From Klebsormidium nitens (taxonomy: Eukaryota > Streptophyta > Klebsormidiophyceae > Klebsormidiales > Klebsormidiaceae), in contig DF237881.1 in assembly GCA_000708835.1 (NCBI GenBank), positions 1 through 23,033 of the forward strand: DNA of 23,033 nt, in the 5' to 3' direction. The translations under genes and the position numbers were made by a program. This document shows, piece by piece, positions 1 through 10,326 of this stretch; positions within the stretch are counted from its first letter, which is position 1; each line of letters starts with the position of its first letter. The notes below the pieces were generated by a model, which did no database searches, was not told where the DNA came from, and was given only the letters and a program-made list of their open reading frames with translations.

Positions 1-172
1 GGTAGGCGTGGAGCCTAGCTGCACCATCGGTGTTGACATCAACTTCGATTTGCAGTTTGAACTTCTTTGAGCCGTCCATCTGGATTTTCATCTGCCACGC
101 GGAGCTCACAGACTGGTCAAGAAGCTTGAAGCGCGCGCAAAGCACCGTTGCCCGGCCACGGCACCATTTGAC
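1..172 (-). CDS. Partial exon of an unidentified gene, cut by the left window edge
   Basis: On the minus strand a frame stays open from an acceptor-like CTGCAG (plus 173-178) to the window edge, giving about 57 residues. It contains the stretches VKWCRGRATVLCARFKLLDQ and MKIQMDGSKKFKLQIEVDV, a protein-like mix of hydrophobic and charged residues with many G/C third bases. The same frame is closed a little further upstream by TGA, so this is probably an internal exon. Alternatively translation could begin at the ATG at 91-89. The opposite-strand 77-codon ORF over the same bases looks less protein-like. I do not recognise the family. The orientation is divergent from the large gene starting at 814, so the two may share the intervening promoter region. 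Confidence 0.4.
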
Positions 173-813
173 CTGCAGCCTGCTTTTGGAAATGAAGCTT
201 GACGAAAATCACGTGATATGTCGTGCCTTTATACATAACATGGTCGCTGTTAAGATATTTTGATTTCTTTGTGTCACAGTTGACTTGTTGAGGTTGGGTT
301 GCATTTTGACATATCTGGGCTGCTCGCCCGGTGTATAAGACCTCCGGTAAAACCCACTCAGAGAGCGGCAGCCTGCTCTGCTTGCTGCAGATATAAGACT
401 AGCTTATCTGATCAGAGCATGACATACGCATTGCATCGATCCTCGGAAGTCGTTTAAGCGATCCGACCAATCAGGAATCAGGAAAGTCCTGCTTGATTTC
501 ATTGTCCTTTTGAATCTTCGAGGACGAGATATTAATTCGGATCAATTGTGACGAAGAAAGGCAGGAGAAGAGCTTGCTTCTTGCGCAGCGGCCCGTGCAT
601 GCTGGAGGAGCGCCGGACAGAGGCGGCATTGGAAGGAAGGAATAGAGGCGTTTTCCAGCAAACTGTTGCTCGACAAGACGCAGAGAGGGTGGTGATCACT
701 GGAACTTGAGCATCTTTCCTCGAGTGCTGCGGGAGGAAACAGAGAGATCGTGGCACGCAGGAAAGGGAATGCTATGAGGAGGCCAAGCATTGATTGACCT
801 CAACAGAACCAGG
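173..813. promoter_or_regulatory. Divergent promoter and 5' leader of the 814-7353 gene
   Basis: No long coding frame is convincing here. A TATA-like TATAAGA lies at 334-340 on the plus strand. Transcription starting shortly downstream would give a leader of roughly 450 bases. That leader holds three upstream ORFs: 599-709 (36 codons), 769-777 (ATG CTA TGA) and 774-797 (seven codons). The last two overlap and lie just before the proposed main ATG at 814. The frame of the main ORF is closed upstream by TGA at 775-777, so 814 is the first ATG in that frame. The TATA assignment is a guess from one motif. Confidence 0.4.
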
Positions 814-3800
814 ATGAATGAAGACTTCGGAAAGCAAAGAAGGTCAAGGTCCAGCGATCCTGGAGACCGTCTCAGAGGTACCCTGCATTTGTCCTCTGAT
901 CATCGGGGAAGGTCTTTCTTTGAATATGATCCTCCAAGCTGTGACAAGTACGAGAGACATCACCACACCAGGGTGAGTTGCTTGCTGTACACCGCAGAAG
1001 TTGTTTATTTTATCGGAAGGGAGCTTCTGTGATTTGCATGGTGTACAAATTGAATCAAGAAGTCCATAGAGTCCCCTCATTCTGTAGAGGGAGTGCCTCA
1101 TTCTTGAGGCCTGTTGAATCTGAGCAAATCAGCTTGATATGCACAATTCAGTCTGTGGTTCTCACACATTTATCAATAGAAGACGTGAAAGGAAGGCTTT
1201 TAATCACAGCTGTGGTTGTGCATCTGCATCATTTGCTCTATCTGGTCAAATATCTTGTTTTTGAGTTTCTGAGCTTTTACTGCTGCATACATGGTTCTGA
1301 GCAGGAATGCTGCTATCTTTCTAAAGAGATCAGTGTCAGATGAAATATCCTACAACGCTTGCTTTTGATATTTCGGCTGATGCAGCAATGTCATCGCTTG
1401 TTGGTCTTTTCTTGATGCAGGATATAGTTTGCAGCTTAAAATAAAATGCAGATAGACCTTCTTTTCTTCTTCTGCTCTTTGAAACTCTGGGGCTGAAGCT
1501 GCATGCATGTTTTGTGAGTTGGCAAGTGCAAACAGAGACCTCCTTTAGGCTGATACAGCATCGTTTGTAAGTTGATGCACACGGTCAAATGAAGCTGTGG
1601 CTAGGTAGGCAAAAAAGCCTTTTCTGTAGCATTGGCAAAGTTATCACAGACCTTGAAGTAGAAGAAGAGACCACAGGCATCCTTCTGATAGCGCTCGGCA
1701 TTAATAAAGTGACTTTGACGTACAACTCCGCCTTCTGTTATTCACTTGTGCTTCTCAGAGCCTGACATTTCCCGTGCTTTATCCTGTTTTTGGTCTCGTG
1801 CCAATTCGTATGCCACGCTTCCTTCTCAGGACTTCATGCATCTTCCAAGCTTACTTGTTTCATTGCTGTGCCTGAGAGTCACAGTTTTGAGCATCCTCAC
1901 TGGACTGCAGAGAGAGGAAGTTGTCATCAATGCGTAGTTGCGGACTGTTGCATACATCATTAGTGAACCAGAACCTAGCCCGATTCTCAAGCTGTTACTT
2001 CTAGTCTCTGAGAGTACGAAGCACGAGAAACAGCAGAGTCATCTTCATAAGTTTGCCTACTGCAGATTTCGTGCTCCCTCATTGGACATGGTGTGTTCAT
2101 ACTTCTATCACTCAAGTAAATAAGGTCTGTGTAATCTGGACTTCTTCTGCAATACCTGTCAACTTCTAAGTCTAGGTTTCTTAGTTCTTCTTGCAGAACA
2201 GCTTCTCCTGCGGCTTCTTCACACAGCCTGGGGCCAGCCAAGGAGTTGCCCCTCTCGAACGCCCCAGCAAAGTCAGGAAAGCCCCTTCCGGCACGCACGA
2301 GCACGCTCTCACCCTCGCCGCTGCTCTAGCAACCAAGCTTCCTGATCGGGTTGAAGAATGGACGCGGACCGGCCTGAAAGCCGTGACCGAAGAGCAGCGC
2401 GCGAGCATCGAGAGTTTCCTGGCGTCAGAGACGCAGGCAGCCGCAGAGTCGCAGAGCGCTTCCGAGAGCCTTGACACCGTCCCGCCTCTGGTGCACTCCG
2501 AAGAAGTGGACCTCAACGAACGGCCCTCGCGCGCTCAGCGCGGCCGGCGCTCTTTCGGCGGCTTCCTCGCTGACACTCTCTCGTCCCAGAGCAGAATCCG
2601 GCGCCGCTCCGAGTCCGGCAGCTTTCTCTCCCCGGAGCGCTGCTCCCCAGGCAAGCGGTGGTCCTTCTTCCGCTTCTCAACGCAACCGGGGAAGAGCCCC
2701 GCCCGCTCCGACCAGTCGAGCCTCCCGAGCAGCCCCGTCCGTGAGCATGACGTCATCGTCCCAAAACCACGCAAGCGTGCCATAAGCGACGGCGGCCGCA
2801 GATCCGAGCCCGTGTTCAGCCTCTCCCCAATCCGGACGTACGCGTCTCTCCCGCCACCGCCAGAACCGCCGACAGCTGGTCGGAGGTCGTTAACTGGGGC
2901 CAGCAAAGCGGGGCTCATGGACCAGCCGGCGACCGGGGAGAGCCAACCGGGGACTCCAACGCTGCCAGACATGCCCCGGGTTAACACAATCCGGTCGAAG
3001 GATCTCCCCCCTCCTTGGAGCGCCCCAAACAGTCCCCCCGCAGAGAGACCTCCCTGGAACGCCCCAAACAGCCCCCCTCCCCGGTGGAGAGGCCCCAAGA
3101 GTCCGCCGTCGAACCCGCGCCCGGTGAAGACTTCCCGGGCTTCCGCGCTGACGTCATCTGTTCCGAGCAAGGCCCCGAGCCCCGGTGCAAGCCCCCGAGC
3201 GAGTGTGCTGAGGTGGAGCAGCTTCAGGGAGCCCCCGGCTTTTACGACTCCCAAGACGAAGGACGGGTTTGCCAGGCAATCTGGGAAGAGAGCGTCTGAT
3301 CCTCCGGGCGAAGCTGTCGTGACACCCGGTGCGACGCGTCAGAACCAGAGCGCCCCGGTCTCGCCAAGGGGAAAGGAAGGCAAGTCTCTGTGGAAGTCCG
3401 GCGAGAAGGCGAGGCTGAGTGACAAGCGAAAGTCCGGCGAGTCTGCGAAAGGGGCTTCGCCGGCCGCAGCCAGAGTGCTGTCTCCCCCGCCAAAGCGAAC
3501 GTTCTCGCACGAGACGGAAGATTTGCTCTGGGCCGAGCAGGCGCGAAAGAAGGGCAAGCTGACGAGCCCGGTGAAGACCCCCGGGGGCGAGAAGCGCGTC
3601 GGGCGGACGGAAGAGCGCCCCCAGTGGAACGAACCGGCGTGGAACCGGAAGGCCAAGCAGAAGCAGTCGCTCAGCCCGAAGAAGCGGTACTCCAAGGTGC
3701 GCAGCGCGTCCAAGAGCCCCGTCCGAATGCTGTCCGCGAAGAAGGGCGCCAAGCGCAAGTCGAACGACCTGGAGCAGCCGCTTCTGACCGCGGATGACTC

Positions 3801-6800
3801 GTTTGCGGACGGCAAGCTGCCAAACGCCAACGAGAGCGCGGGCGCGGAGGATCTGCAGCTGCTCGGGAGTGCTGTAAAGGTGGCAATTGATGCGATTCCG
3901 GGAATTTCTGCCCCGGAGAATCTTCCCCCGGTGATTCCTGCTACTGAAGCCGAAAATCTCAGCCCCAGAACCCTAGGCTTCCGCTCCAACACGGACGATT
4001 GTCCGGAAGCCGAGGATGCTGAAAGCTGGGAGAAGACGGTCGAGACGGCCTTTAGTGGACCGGAACCGGAACCGGAAAAGGAAACGGAACCAGCGGAAGA
4101 GTCGCCGACGCCCGTCTCGGAGCAGAAGCGGATTCGAAGCCCCGGGATGCAGATGCGCGCCGACCCCCGCCCCATGACCTCGAGCGGCATCCGATACGAG
4201 AACCCCCTGTATGACGTCACCATGACCGTGTCGTCGGACAAGATGAGTGACGTCATCACGACCGCCGCGCGGTTCGAGCAGGACCGGGCGTTGGAGGCAA
4301 TCGAGGAGGGCGCGCGCGAGGGGCGTCGCGAGAGCGGCGGGATCGGGCGCGGCGGCCGGCCGACCAGCCCCGTCGGGTTCCGGCTGACGGCGGAACGGAG
4401 CGTGAACAAGCCGGCGGAATCGGCGGAAGCGGGTGAATACAAGCCGGAGGCGTCCACCGACTCGGCCGAGAACTGGCTGACCCGCAAGTCGCTCACGCCC
4501 GCCAGCTCGCAGAAGGCGTTGTCGTCCAACGAGGAGACGTGGCTGTTCGCTGCGGAGGAAGAGGTTCCGGCGGCGGAACGGAACGCCACGTGGCAGCAGG
4601 AGGGCATGGCAGTGACGGGCGGCAAGCTGACGGTGGCGGAGTGGCTGAAGCAGTTCGCGCCCGAAGGAAGCGAAGGAGACGGAGTTGCTGGGGATGATTC
4701 GGAGCGAGGGGATGCGGTTGCACAGAAGAAAGTTACTGCGGGGAACGGCCATAAGGAGGACGCGACCGGTGAGGGGTGGGAGGTTTCGGATTTGGTCGGC
4801 GTTGCGAAGGAGATAGGAAGCGAGGGAAAGGAGAGGTCGAGTTGCTCGCTCTTTGACGGCCTGCTGATAAATGACACGAGCACGGGCGCAAAGAATGAGG
4901 TCGTGGAAGCTAACGGGTACAGCGTTGAGAGTCCTGGCAATGGCGCCGCAGAAGGAGACGGCAGCGCACTCCGAACAGAGGCTCGAGTCCACACGTCGGA
5001 GCAGGAGCGACGGGAAGAGAAGAATCCGCAAGAGGCGAACGGATTGGCAGCGGAATGGAAGCCACCGGAAGACAATCCGCTCGGAGAAGCTCAGGAGAGC
5101 GAGTCGCCCAACGGCGCGCTGCGGGAGTTTGCGGGCGCGGGCGCGCGCAGAGTGCGCGCGGAACAAGGGGGCGACTCGCTCGGATGGAGCCAAGACGAAG
5201 TGATGATGACCTCAGTGACGTGGGAGTCGCTCATTCGCGAAAAGCAGGGTAAGGAGCGCCAGAAGTCTGTGGTCCAAGAGCTTCTTGTCGACATTGTCTT
5301 TCCCATCTTTCTACCTCGACTTCTCTGCTTTCGACGTCATAAAGAATGTTCGCAGACAGTTTGTTTGGTGTTTTGTCGCAAATGAAGGTGAAACCGTCGC
5401 GTCATGCAGTTCGTTTGTATCCTACTCTGAAAATATACCCCAAAGAATCTCCGGAGAAGCATTTTCAATTTGTAAAGTGGAATCGCAGTTGGAAGAATTA
5501 CTTTGATCGTTCGATATGATGATGATCAATGCAGCCCCGTCAGGGCTAGCATCTTGCTCAAACTTAGGAAACAAGAGGAATATTTAGGAGACCTTGAGAT
5601 GGCATCATCTCAAAGGTTGTAATCACTGGTCTTGTTTGAAAGCTCCTGCTATCAGGTTAATCAAGCCTTAGTCAATTTTTAAGTGATTGCATTCTTGCTT
5701 GAGCTCACAACTTTGCACGAAGTTAATTGTTCAATTCCCACTGCATTTTCAGACACCCCAATACTTTCTCCAGAAGATCCCAAAAACTACTGATACCTCT
5801 TCCACCAAACAAAGCAACATTGATTTTGGCAACGGAGGAGCCGGGAACGTTGCTAAACTCAAGTGTTTTCACCCTTCGCAGAGCTCACGATTGAGGCGGC
5901 CGTCCCTGAAGCAATTGCACATCCGCACTTCTCCGAAGTCTGCTCCTCTCAAGACGAGTCAGAGAAGTCTTTCCAAGCTGATGATAAGACGGAACAGAAG
6001 GGCAAACCCGCGGAGAAGGAAGGGGAGCGAGCCAGAAGCCCAGTGCGGAAAGTGGGAGCAGGCATTGAGGAACAGGTTGCGTTCTTTGAGGCGAAGGCGT
6101 CTATTGCTGCGGACGTCTCTCCCGCAAAATCACAGGACATCGCAGTGCAGAACGGTCATCCAAAGACGGGTTCAGTTCCGGGAGCTCTGGCGGAGTTTGC
6201 CGAAGAGACGGCAAAGAAGGAAGGATGGCAGGAGAAGGCAGCGAAGGAAGCGGGCGGAACAGCCGCGGAAACGGAAAGCGAGGATGGAGAGAACGAGAGC
6301 GGCGGTGAGGACGACGCAAAGGCCGTCGAGCGACACGTGTCCGAAGCTGGACCATTTGATGAGGCCGCGGGAGCAGAGCTGAGAGGAGGGGCGCAGAAGG
6401 TTCCAAACGGAGTCTCGCATTTGGACGGAGAAGAATCTTGGGAGGTTGTGAGCGAGCGAGACTTTGAGGAAGTTCTGGGAGAGACGAGACTTGAAGTGGG
6501 AGAGAAAGGCCAGGAAGTAGGCGGATCTGGGGCGAATCAGACGAAGGACGGTGGGGTGGGAGAGGGCCAGTCTCAGGGGGACGAACAAGGGCTGCTGGGA
6601 GACGAAGCCGTAACTCGGGAGGAGAGAAGACTGTCGACGCAAGGGATGATCTTGTATCTTGGGAAGGGGGAAATCGATATGTCGGAGGTTTTCAGTGACG
6701 AGGAGAGCGAGGGCCAGGATGAAGAGTCTCCCATGCGCAGAGGAGTTTTGGCGAGCGGAGACGAGGAGATGAACGGGAAGTGGGGTCCGCACGGCAACGA

Positions 6801-7353
6801 GAGAGGGAGTCTTTCGGATCCAGGACTTGAGGTTGTGAAGGTGGCTGCAGAGAATGGAGAGGAAGTTCCGGCAGCGGCGCAGAAGCTTCCCGTGCAAGCG
6901 GACGGAACGGAAGAACCTCCAGCGGAAACGGATGAAACGGAACCCCCAGTTGCACTTGTGCAGAATGGTCACCACCAGCTCCTGGATGGCCCTGTTGGAC
7001 GTGAAGAGCTGGCAACTGCTCTGATTCCGGTTCGTGCAGCGGAGATCGAGAACGGAAACGGAAGCGGCGGCGGAGTAGCAGAGGAGAGCATGCTGGCGGT
7101 GATCGGCGGCGGTGTCAATGACGGCCACGTGGAAGGCGCGGAACAAGGCCACGCGGCGGAACGGCCGGAAGCGCAGGATGAGGAAGAGGAGGATGACGTC
7201 ACGAGCGACGCTGCGACGGGGCAAGGGGGCGGTCAGAGTGACTTCACTGACGCGGAGAATGACGACATCCCAGTCTCTTCCAATGCGATGCAGTCCGCTT
7301 GGCAGGAGAGTGACATGAACATGAACCTCGTGGCGTCTGAAACGGTGAGCTAA
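814..7353 (+). CDS. Large disordered Pro/Ser- and Glu-rich protein, three exons, about 1,560 residues
   Basis: Proposed exons are 814-972, 2197-5248 and 5882-7353. Donors are GTGAGT at 973 and GTAAGG at 5249; acceptors are TTGCAG ending at 2196 and TTCGCAG ending at 5881. The first junction is phase 0. The second is phase 1, where G plus AG makes Glu. That agreement is the main support for joining the exons. Exon 2 (1,017 codons) is low in hydrophobic stretches and rich in Ser, Pro, Arg and Lys. It has many SP sites, KSP-type motifs such as SKSPVR, and three tandem PWSAPNSPP-like units at about residues 325-350. Exon 3 is strongly acidic (Glu/Asp/Gly). I see no membrane segment, signal peptide or known domain. 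Many SP sites suggest proline-directed phosphorylation; a scaffold or cytoskeletal role would be speculation. The stop used is TAA at 7351-7353, but a donor-like GTGAGC overlaps it at 7345-7350, so the last exon may be spliced onward. Confidence 0.7.
973..2196 (+). other. Intron 1 of the large disordered-protein gene
   Basis: This 1,224-base stretch is AT-richer than its flanks, starts GTGAGT and ends with a pyrimidine-rich tract and TTGCAG. Stops occur in all forward frames and the listed short ORFs have no protein-like composition. I see no nested gene, RNA gene or repeat in it. Confidence 0.6.
5249..5881 (+). other. Intron 2 of the large disordered-protein gene
   Basis: This 633-base stretch begins GTAAGG and ends TTCGCAG. 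A second possible acceptor, ATTTTCAG ending at 5752, would keep the phase but meets a stop after a dozen codons. That isoform would be truncated before the acidic exon. No other feature is visible. Confidence 0.5.
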
Positions 7354-7371
7354 GGAAGATTAAAAATCTTC
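7354..7371. repeat. Short palindrome right after the stop codon
   Basis: GAAGATT, an AAA spacer and AATCTTC form a perfect inverted repeat immediately 3' of the TAA at 7351-7353. The core AGATTAAAAATCT recurs at 9397-9409. A role in 3' end formation is possible but unproven. Confidence 0.4.
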
Positions 7372-7717
7372 ATTTGCAAATCGTGCTGTTTGAATCGAGG
7401 CGTTAGCGGGTGTCAGAGGAATAATCGCAGTCACAGGCGATACGCGGGGAAGTGTCGTAATTTGTGTTGCACCCTGAATCGAAACAAAAGGGAATCCTCT
7501 TAAGCCGACGGTTTTTCCAGATCGCCAGAGTCATCGTACGAAAAGAAAAGGCCAGAGACGAAGTACGTACATCTGGTCGAAGCGGAACAATCCGACTCAC
7601 AGCTTATTCCGAGTCGTGTTACTTGAATGCAGGTTTTTGCTTTCCACAAAAAATAAATCGTCGTCAAGCAACTTCCAAGTACTTTCCCGATTATTTTTCA
7701 GAAGCAGCAGCCAAACG

Positions 7718-8032
7718 ATGAATTTGCCTTCCTCAACAAACTATTCGTCGCAGGAGTACTGGCCCGACCAAGAAGCGCTTCCAGCGGCCCCTCAGTTCGC
7801 GATGTTCCCTCCGGAGCCCCGGAAGCCGCCGCCACATCCAGCAATCCAGATTGCGAAGGTCGGCGGCATTCTGGCACACGCGGCTGTGAAGACTGGAGTT
7901 GGGATGAGCTACATCACGCTGCAGCAGTGCGGAGTCCTCGCCAGAGTTGCAACTGGAATCCTTATTGACGATGCAAAAAGTGTCACGGGCGGTCTGTTCA
8001 AGTTCACTGGTAGAATGCTCGGTTTTGGGTGA
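7718..8032 (+). CDS. Small hydrophobic ORF or first exon, 104 residues, unknown family
   Basis: From ATG at 7718 to TGA at 8030-8032 the frame has G/C-rich third bases and an organised protein: a Pro-rich, polar N-terminus (residues 1-45), then a hydrophobic Gly/Ala/Val-rich half with KVGGILAHAAVKTGVG and CGVLARVATGILID. It ends in KFTGRMLGFG. The hydrophobic part could associate with membrane or lipid. A donor-like GTGAGT starts at 8029, overlapping the stop, so this may instead be an exon. An acceptor TTTTTCAG ends at 7701, so it could also be an internal exon of the upstream gene, but its frame does not match the phase-0 donor at 7345. I do not recognise a family; a senescence/spartin-like domain was considered but no motif fits. 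Confidence 0.45.
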   Translation: MNLPSSTNYSSQEYWPDQEALPAAPQFAMFPPEPRKPPPHPAIQIAKVGGILAHAAVKTGVGMSYITLQQCGVLARVATGILIDDAKSVTGGLFKFTGRMLGFG

Positions 8033-9861
8033 GTGTAGCACTTGTAGGATGTTCGATTTCAGTTGAGAGTAGTATATTGCCAAAAGGAGCCTCCAAAGTA
8101 GGTCATATCTGCGTTTACCATGTAAAAGGCATCTAGGGGTAAAAGTCAAAGTCATGTCAGATGCAGAGGGTTGTTACTGTCGTAGTCGAAGAGTGTATTC
8201 ATATGCAGCGGAATTGAAAGCGTGAACTTTAGTTGAAAGAGCAGAGCTCAGATGTATCATTCACGGCTTTTGTCGTTTATTCCAAGCTATTGCACATCTG
8301 GCGTGACATGGGAGGGCTATACTATAAGCCCTTCAGTGCGATACACTCATGTTGGGTACGTTGCGGCGACGGAAGGCTTAGTACGTGCGGTCAGGCCCGC
8401 CGGGCCTGGAAAATCATTCGCAAGTCGGGCCACTGAGATAGTGAGCTCAGAATCCCATCTAGATATATGGAACTTATACAACAACTGTCATATCAAAGTA
8501 AGTATAGGATAAGCCGGCCAGCGTTGCATACATCGAGCATAATGCGTCTAGCTGCTTGTGCGATTTGAAGATTGTGTTGAAGATTGAGATTCAGTCATTG
8601 ACAATCCGCGATCCAGGCCCGTGCAATGTGAAATATGATTCTGCGGATCCATAGGCGGTCATGTTGCTTCCCGCGCGCTGCAATGGCCCTCCCCTCAGTG
8701 CCGGAGGCAGCGCGCCCCCACAATACCGATTACGTATCCCTACCATGGTCAATTCTGACTCCTTTTGAACGTATGCCGTCGGAGTGGGCGGCCATGAGAA
8801 ATAAGTTCAGGGCTAGAAGTGGACTTCGATGCACACTTAATTTGAAGTAGCTCGAGGCCCCTGTCCTCATATCTTGTTGATACAGCTGTCTCTAAACCAA
8901 GATCCGACTACGTGAACAAAAAATGTTACACATTGCCATGCTGGTATGGGCCAGACATGCATCATAGAAGATCATAGACGGGTTGTCTGGCCTGGCGGGA
9001 GATCACCATATTGGGACAGAAAAGCAGCTCCGGCAGGCTGCCCTTATATTCAAATCCAGATTTTTGAACCTGACTGCGGGTTCACCTTTCTAACCTAGGG
9101 ACCTGGAGTGCTTATTCTAGCAGCTTAGAAAAGAAAGCGAGTCAATGTGTACTGCAACACCTCCAAAGCCCCTTGCGCTGCGATTTGTGCGTCTGCCCGG
9201 CTTGCTCTGCAACAACTGGGTCTGCAATTGCGGGTTCGCCTGATTGCCTGCAAAGACGGCGAACGGATAGTTGCCACTGCATCTACATTGCCGTAGAGGT
9301 ATTCTACAGGACATTCTGGCCCAACAGATTCGTATGTCATAAAACATTTACATCGAAGATAGCACGTTCTTATGCACTTTCGGAACCAGCGAACGCAGAT
9401 TAAAAATCTGCGCTCCTTTACCCGGTTCTACAAAAGGCGTCCGCTTCCGGCAAAGTCACCTGGGCCCCTTGCACCGTGCCCAGACGGCAAGTCCCGTTGA
9501 TGACATCAGCCCGACCCGCCAGGTGAACCGATTCTGCAGACAGGGGGATCGTGAGAAAGAGGGATCACCCTGACCGTTTCGATGACGCAAATGGAATTTC
9601 AAACCACTGATGGAAGCTTTGAATGTAAGCATATGAGAGTGCAATGGGGAGGGCCAGACTGTGAACCAGTGAAGCGGAAACTCAACATTCCACGGGCAGT
9701 ACTTGCAAAGTCGATTTTGGAGGCCAGAACCGCGGAGCCCTAAACGCGCCCTTCCTGTGAACCCATCATAGCAGGTTGCTGTCATCTTTCCAAAAAGACT
9801 TCTCATGCGTCTGCGTCAAGGGCAGACAATACTTGGACACGAAGGAAAGAGAAGACACTAT
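8033..9861. other. Intergenic or intronic region without a recognisable gene
   Basis: About 1.8 kb with only short ORFs lacking family motifs. Two small hairpins are visible: CAGGCCCG-C-CGGGCCTG at 8392-8408 and CGCAGATT-AAA-AATCTGCG at 9394-9412. I see no tRNA, coding exon or transposon terminus that I can support. Confidence 0.5.
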
Positions 9862-9966
9862 CCGCCCACACCCAAGGCGCACAAGAAGAAGTACCTCTTC
9901 AAGGCGCTCAAGAACACCAAGTTCTTCCAGTCCACCGAGCTCGACTGGGTCGAGGCCGGCCTCCAG
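9862..9966 (+). pseudogene. PRP8: Stranded PRP8 (spliceosomal U5 component) exon fragment
   Basis: Thirty-five codons read [20 protein letters not shown] and then [15 protein letters not shown]. This closely matches the part of plant PRP8 with the motifs RPPKAQKKKHLFRSL and [18 protein letters not shown] (recalled from memory). PRP8 is the roughly 2,300-residue core scaffold of the spliceosome. The match ends at a plausible donor (CAG before GTACGC, 9967), just before the residues VCRQGYNML expected in PRP8. That continuation is absent downstream in all frames I checked, and the residues expected upstream are also not recognisable. The open frame extends back to an ATG at 9805, but those 19 codons do not look like PRP8. 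It is therefore best read as a duplicated gene fragment, not a working gene. Confidence 0.7.
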
Positions 9967-10326
9967 GTACGCACCACAGCTTATTGGTGGATGTCTTCGG
10001 ATTGCTTTCGGAGGCTTTGCTGTATCTTGCTTCACATCCTTCTGCAGTATCTATTATACTCCTTGCCTTTGGTATCTGGAAAACAATTGGGTTTACATCA
10101 AAAAGAGGGCCACCTCGTCGAAGCTTACCAAGCATCATAGTTGGTTTCAGATATCCTACCGCTCCCCAAAACCTGCCTTTCTGAGCCGATCAACACAGAA
10201 ACGGGTTCACCTTCCATTAAGACGAGACACATAAGGAACCATCTCACGCTTGCCCTCATGAAATGGTTTAACTTGACAGGTTTTAGCTGTGTCTGTATCA
10301 AAGCCGTTTCCTAGTCTGCAGAATCC
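9967..10326. other. Gap between the PRP8 fragment and the minus-strand gene
   Basis: AT-richer sequence starting with the donor-like GTACGC. The short ORFs are not protein-like, and the PRP8 exon expected next is not found here. Nothing else is visible. Confidence 0.4.

Noticed and set aside
3339-5075. 578-codon reverse-strand ORF inside the large gene
   Set aside because: It is antisense to a better frame in GC-rich sequence, very Ser-rich, and mirrors the forward codons; a typical shadow ORF.
3973-5193. 406-codon reverse-strand ORF
   Set aside because: Arg/Leu-rich antisense shadow of the same exon, without motifs.
5687-6382. 231-codon forward ORF overlapping exon 3
   Set aside because: Very Arg-rich out-of-frame reading; the acidic frame joins the previous exon in phase.
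6172-7224. 350-codon reverse-strand ORF opposite the acidic exon
   Set aside because: Its Phe/Leu/Arg/Ser-rich content is what antisense of Glu-rich coding produces; no motif.
9021-9100. TTCAAATCC resembling a tRNA T-loop
   Set aside because: No matching A box or cloverleaf can be drawn around it; no tRNA supported in the window.
9456-9806. 116-codon reverse ORF
   Set aside because: No family motif, no supporting splice or promoter signals, composition not convincingly coding.
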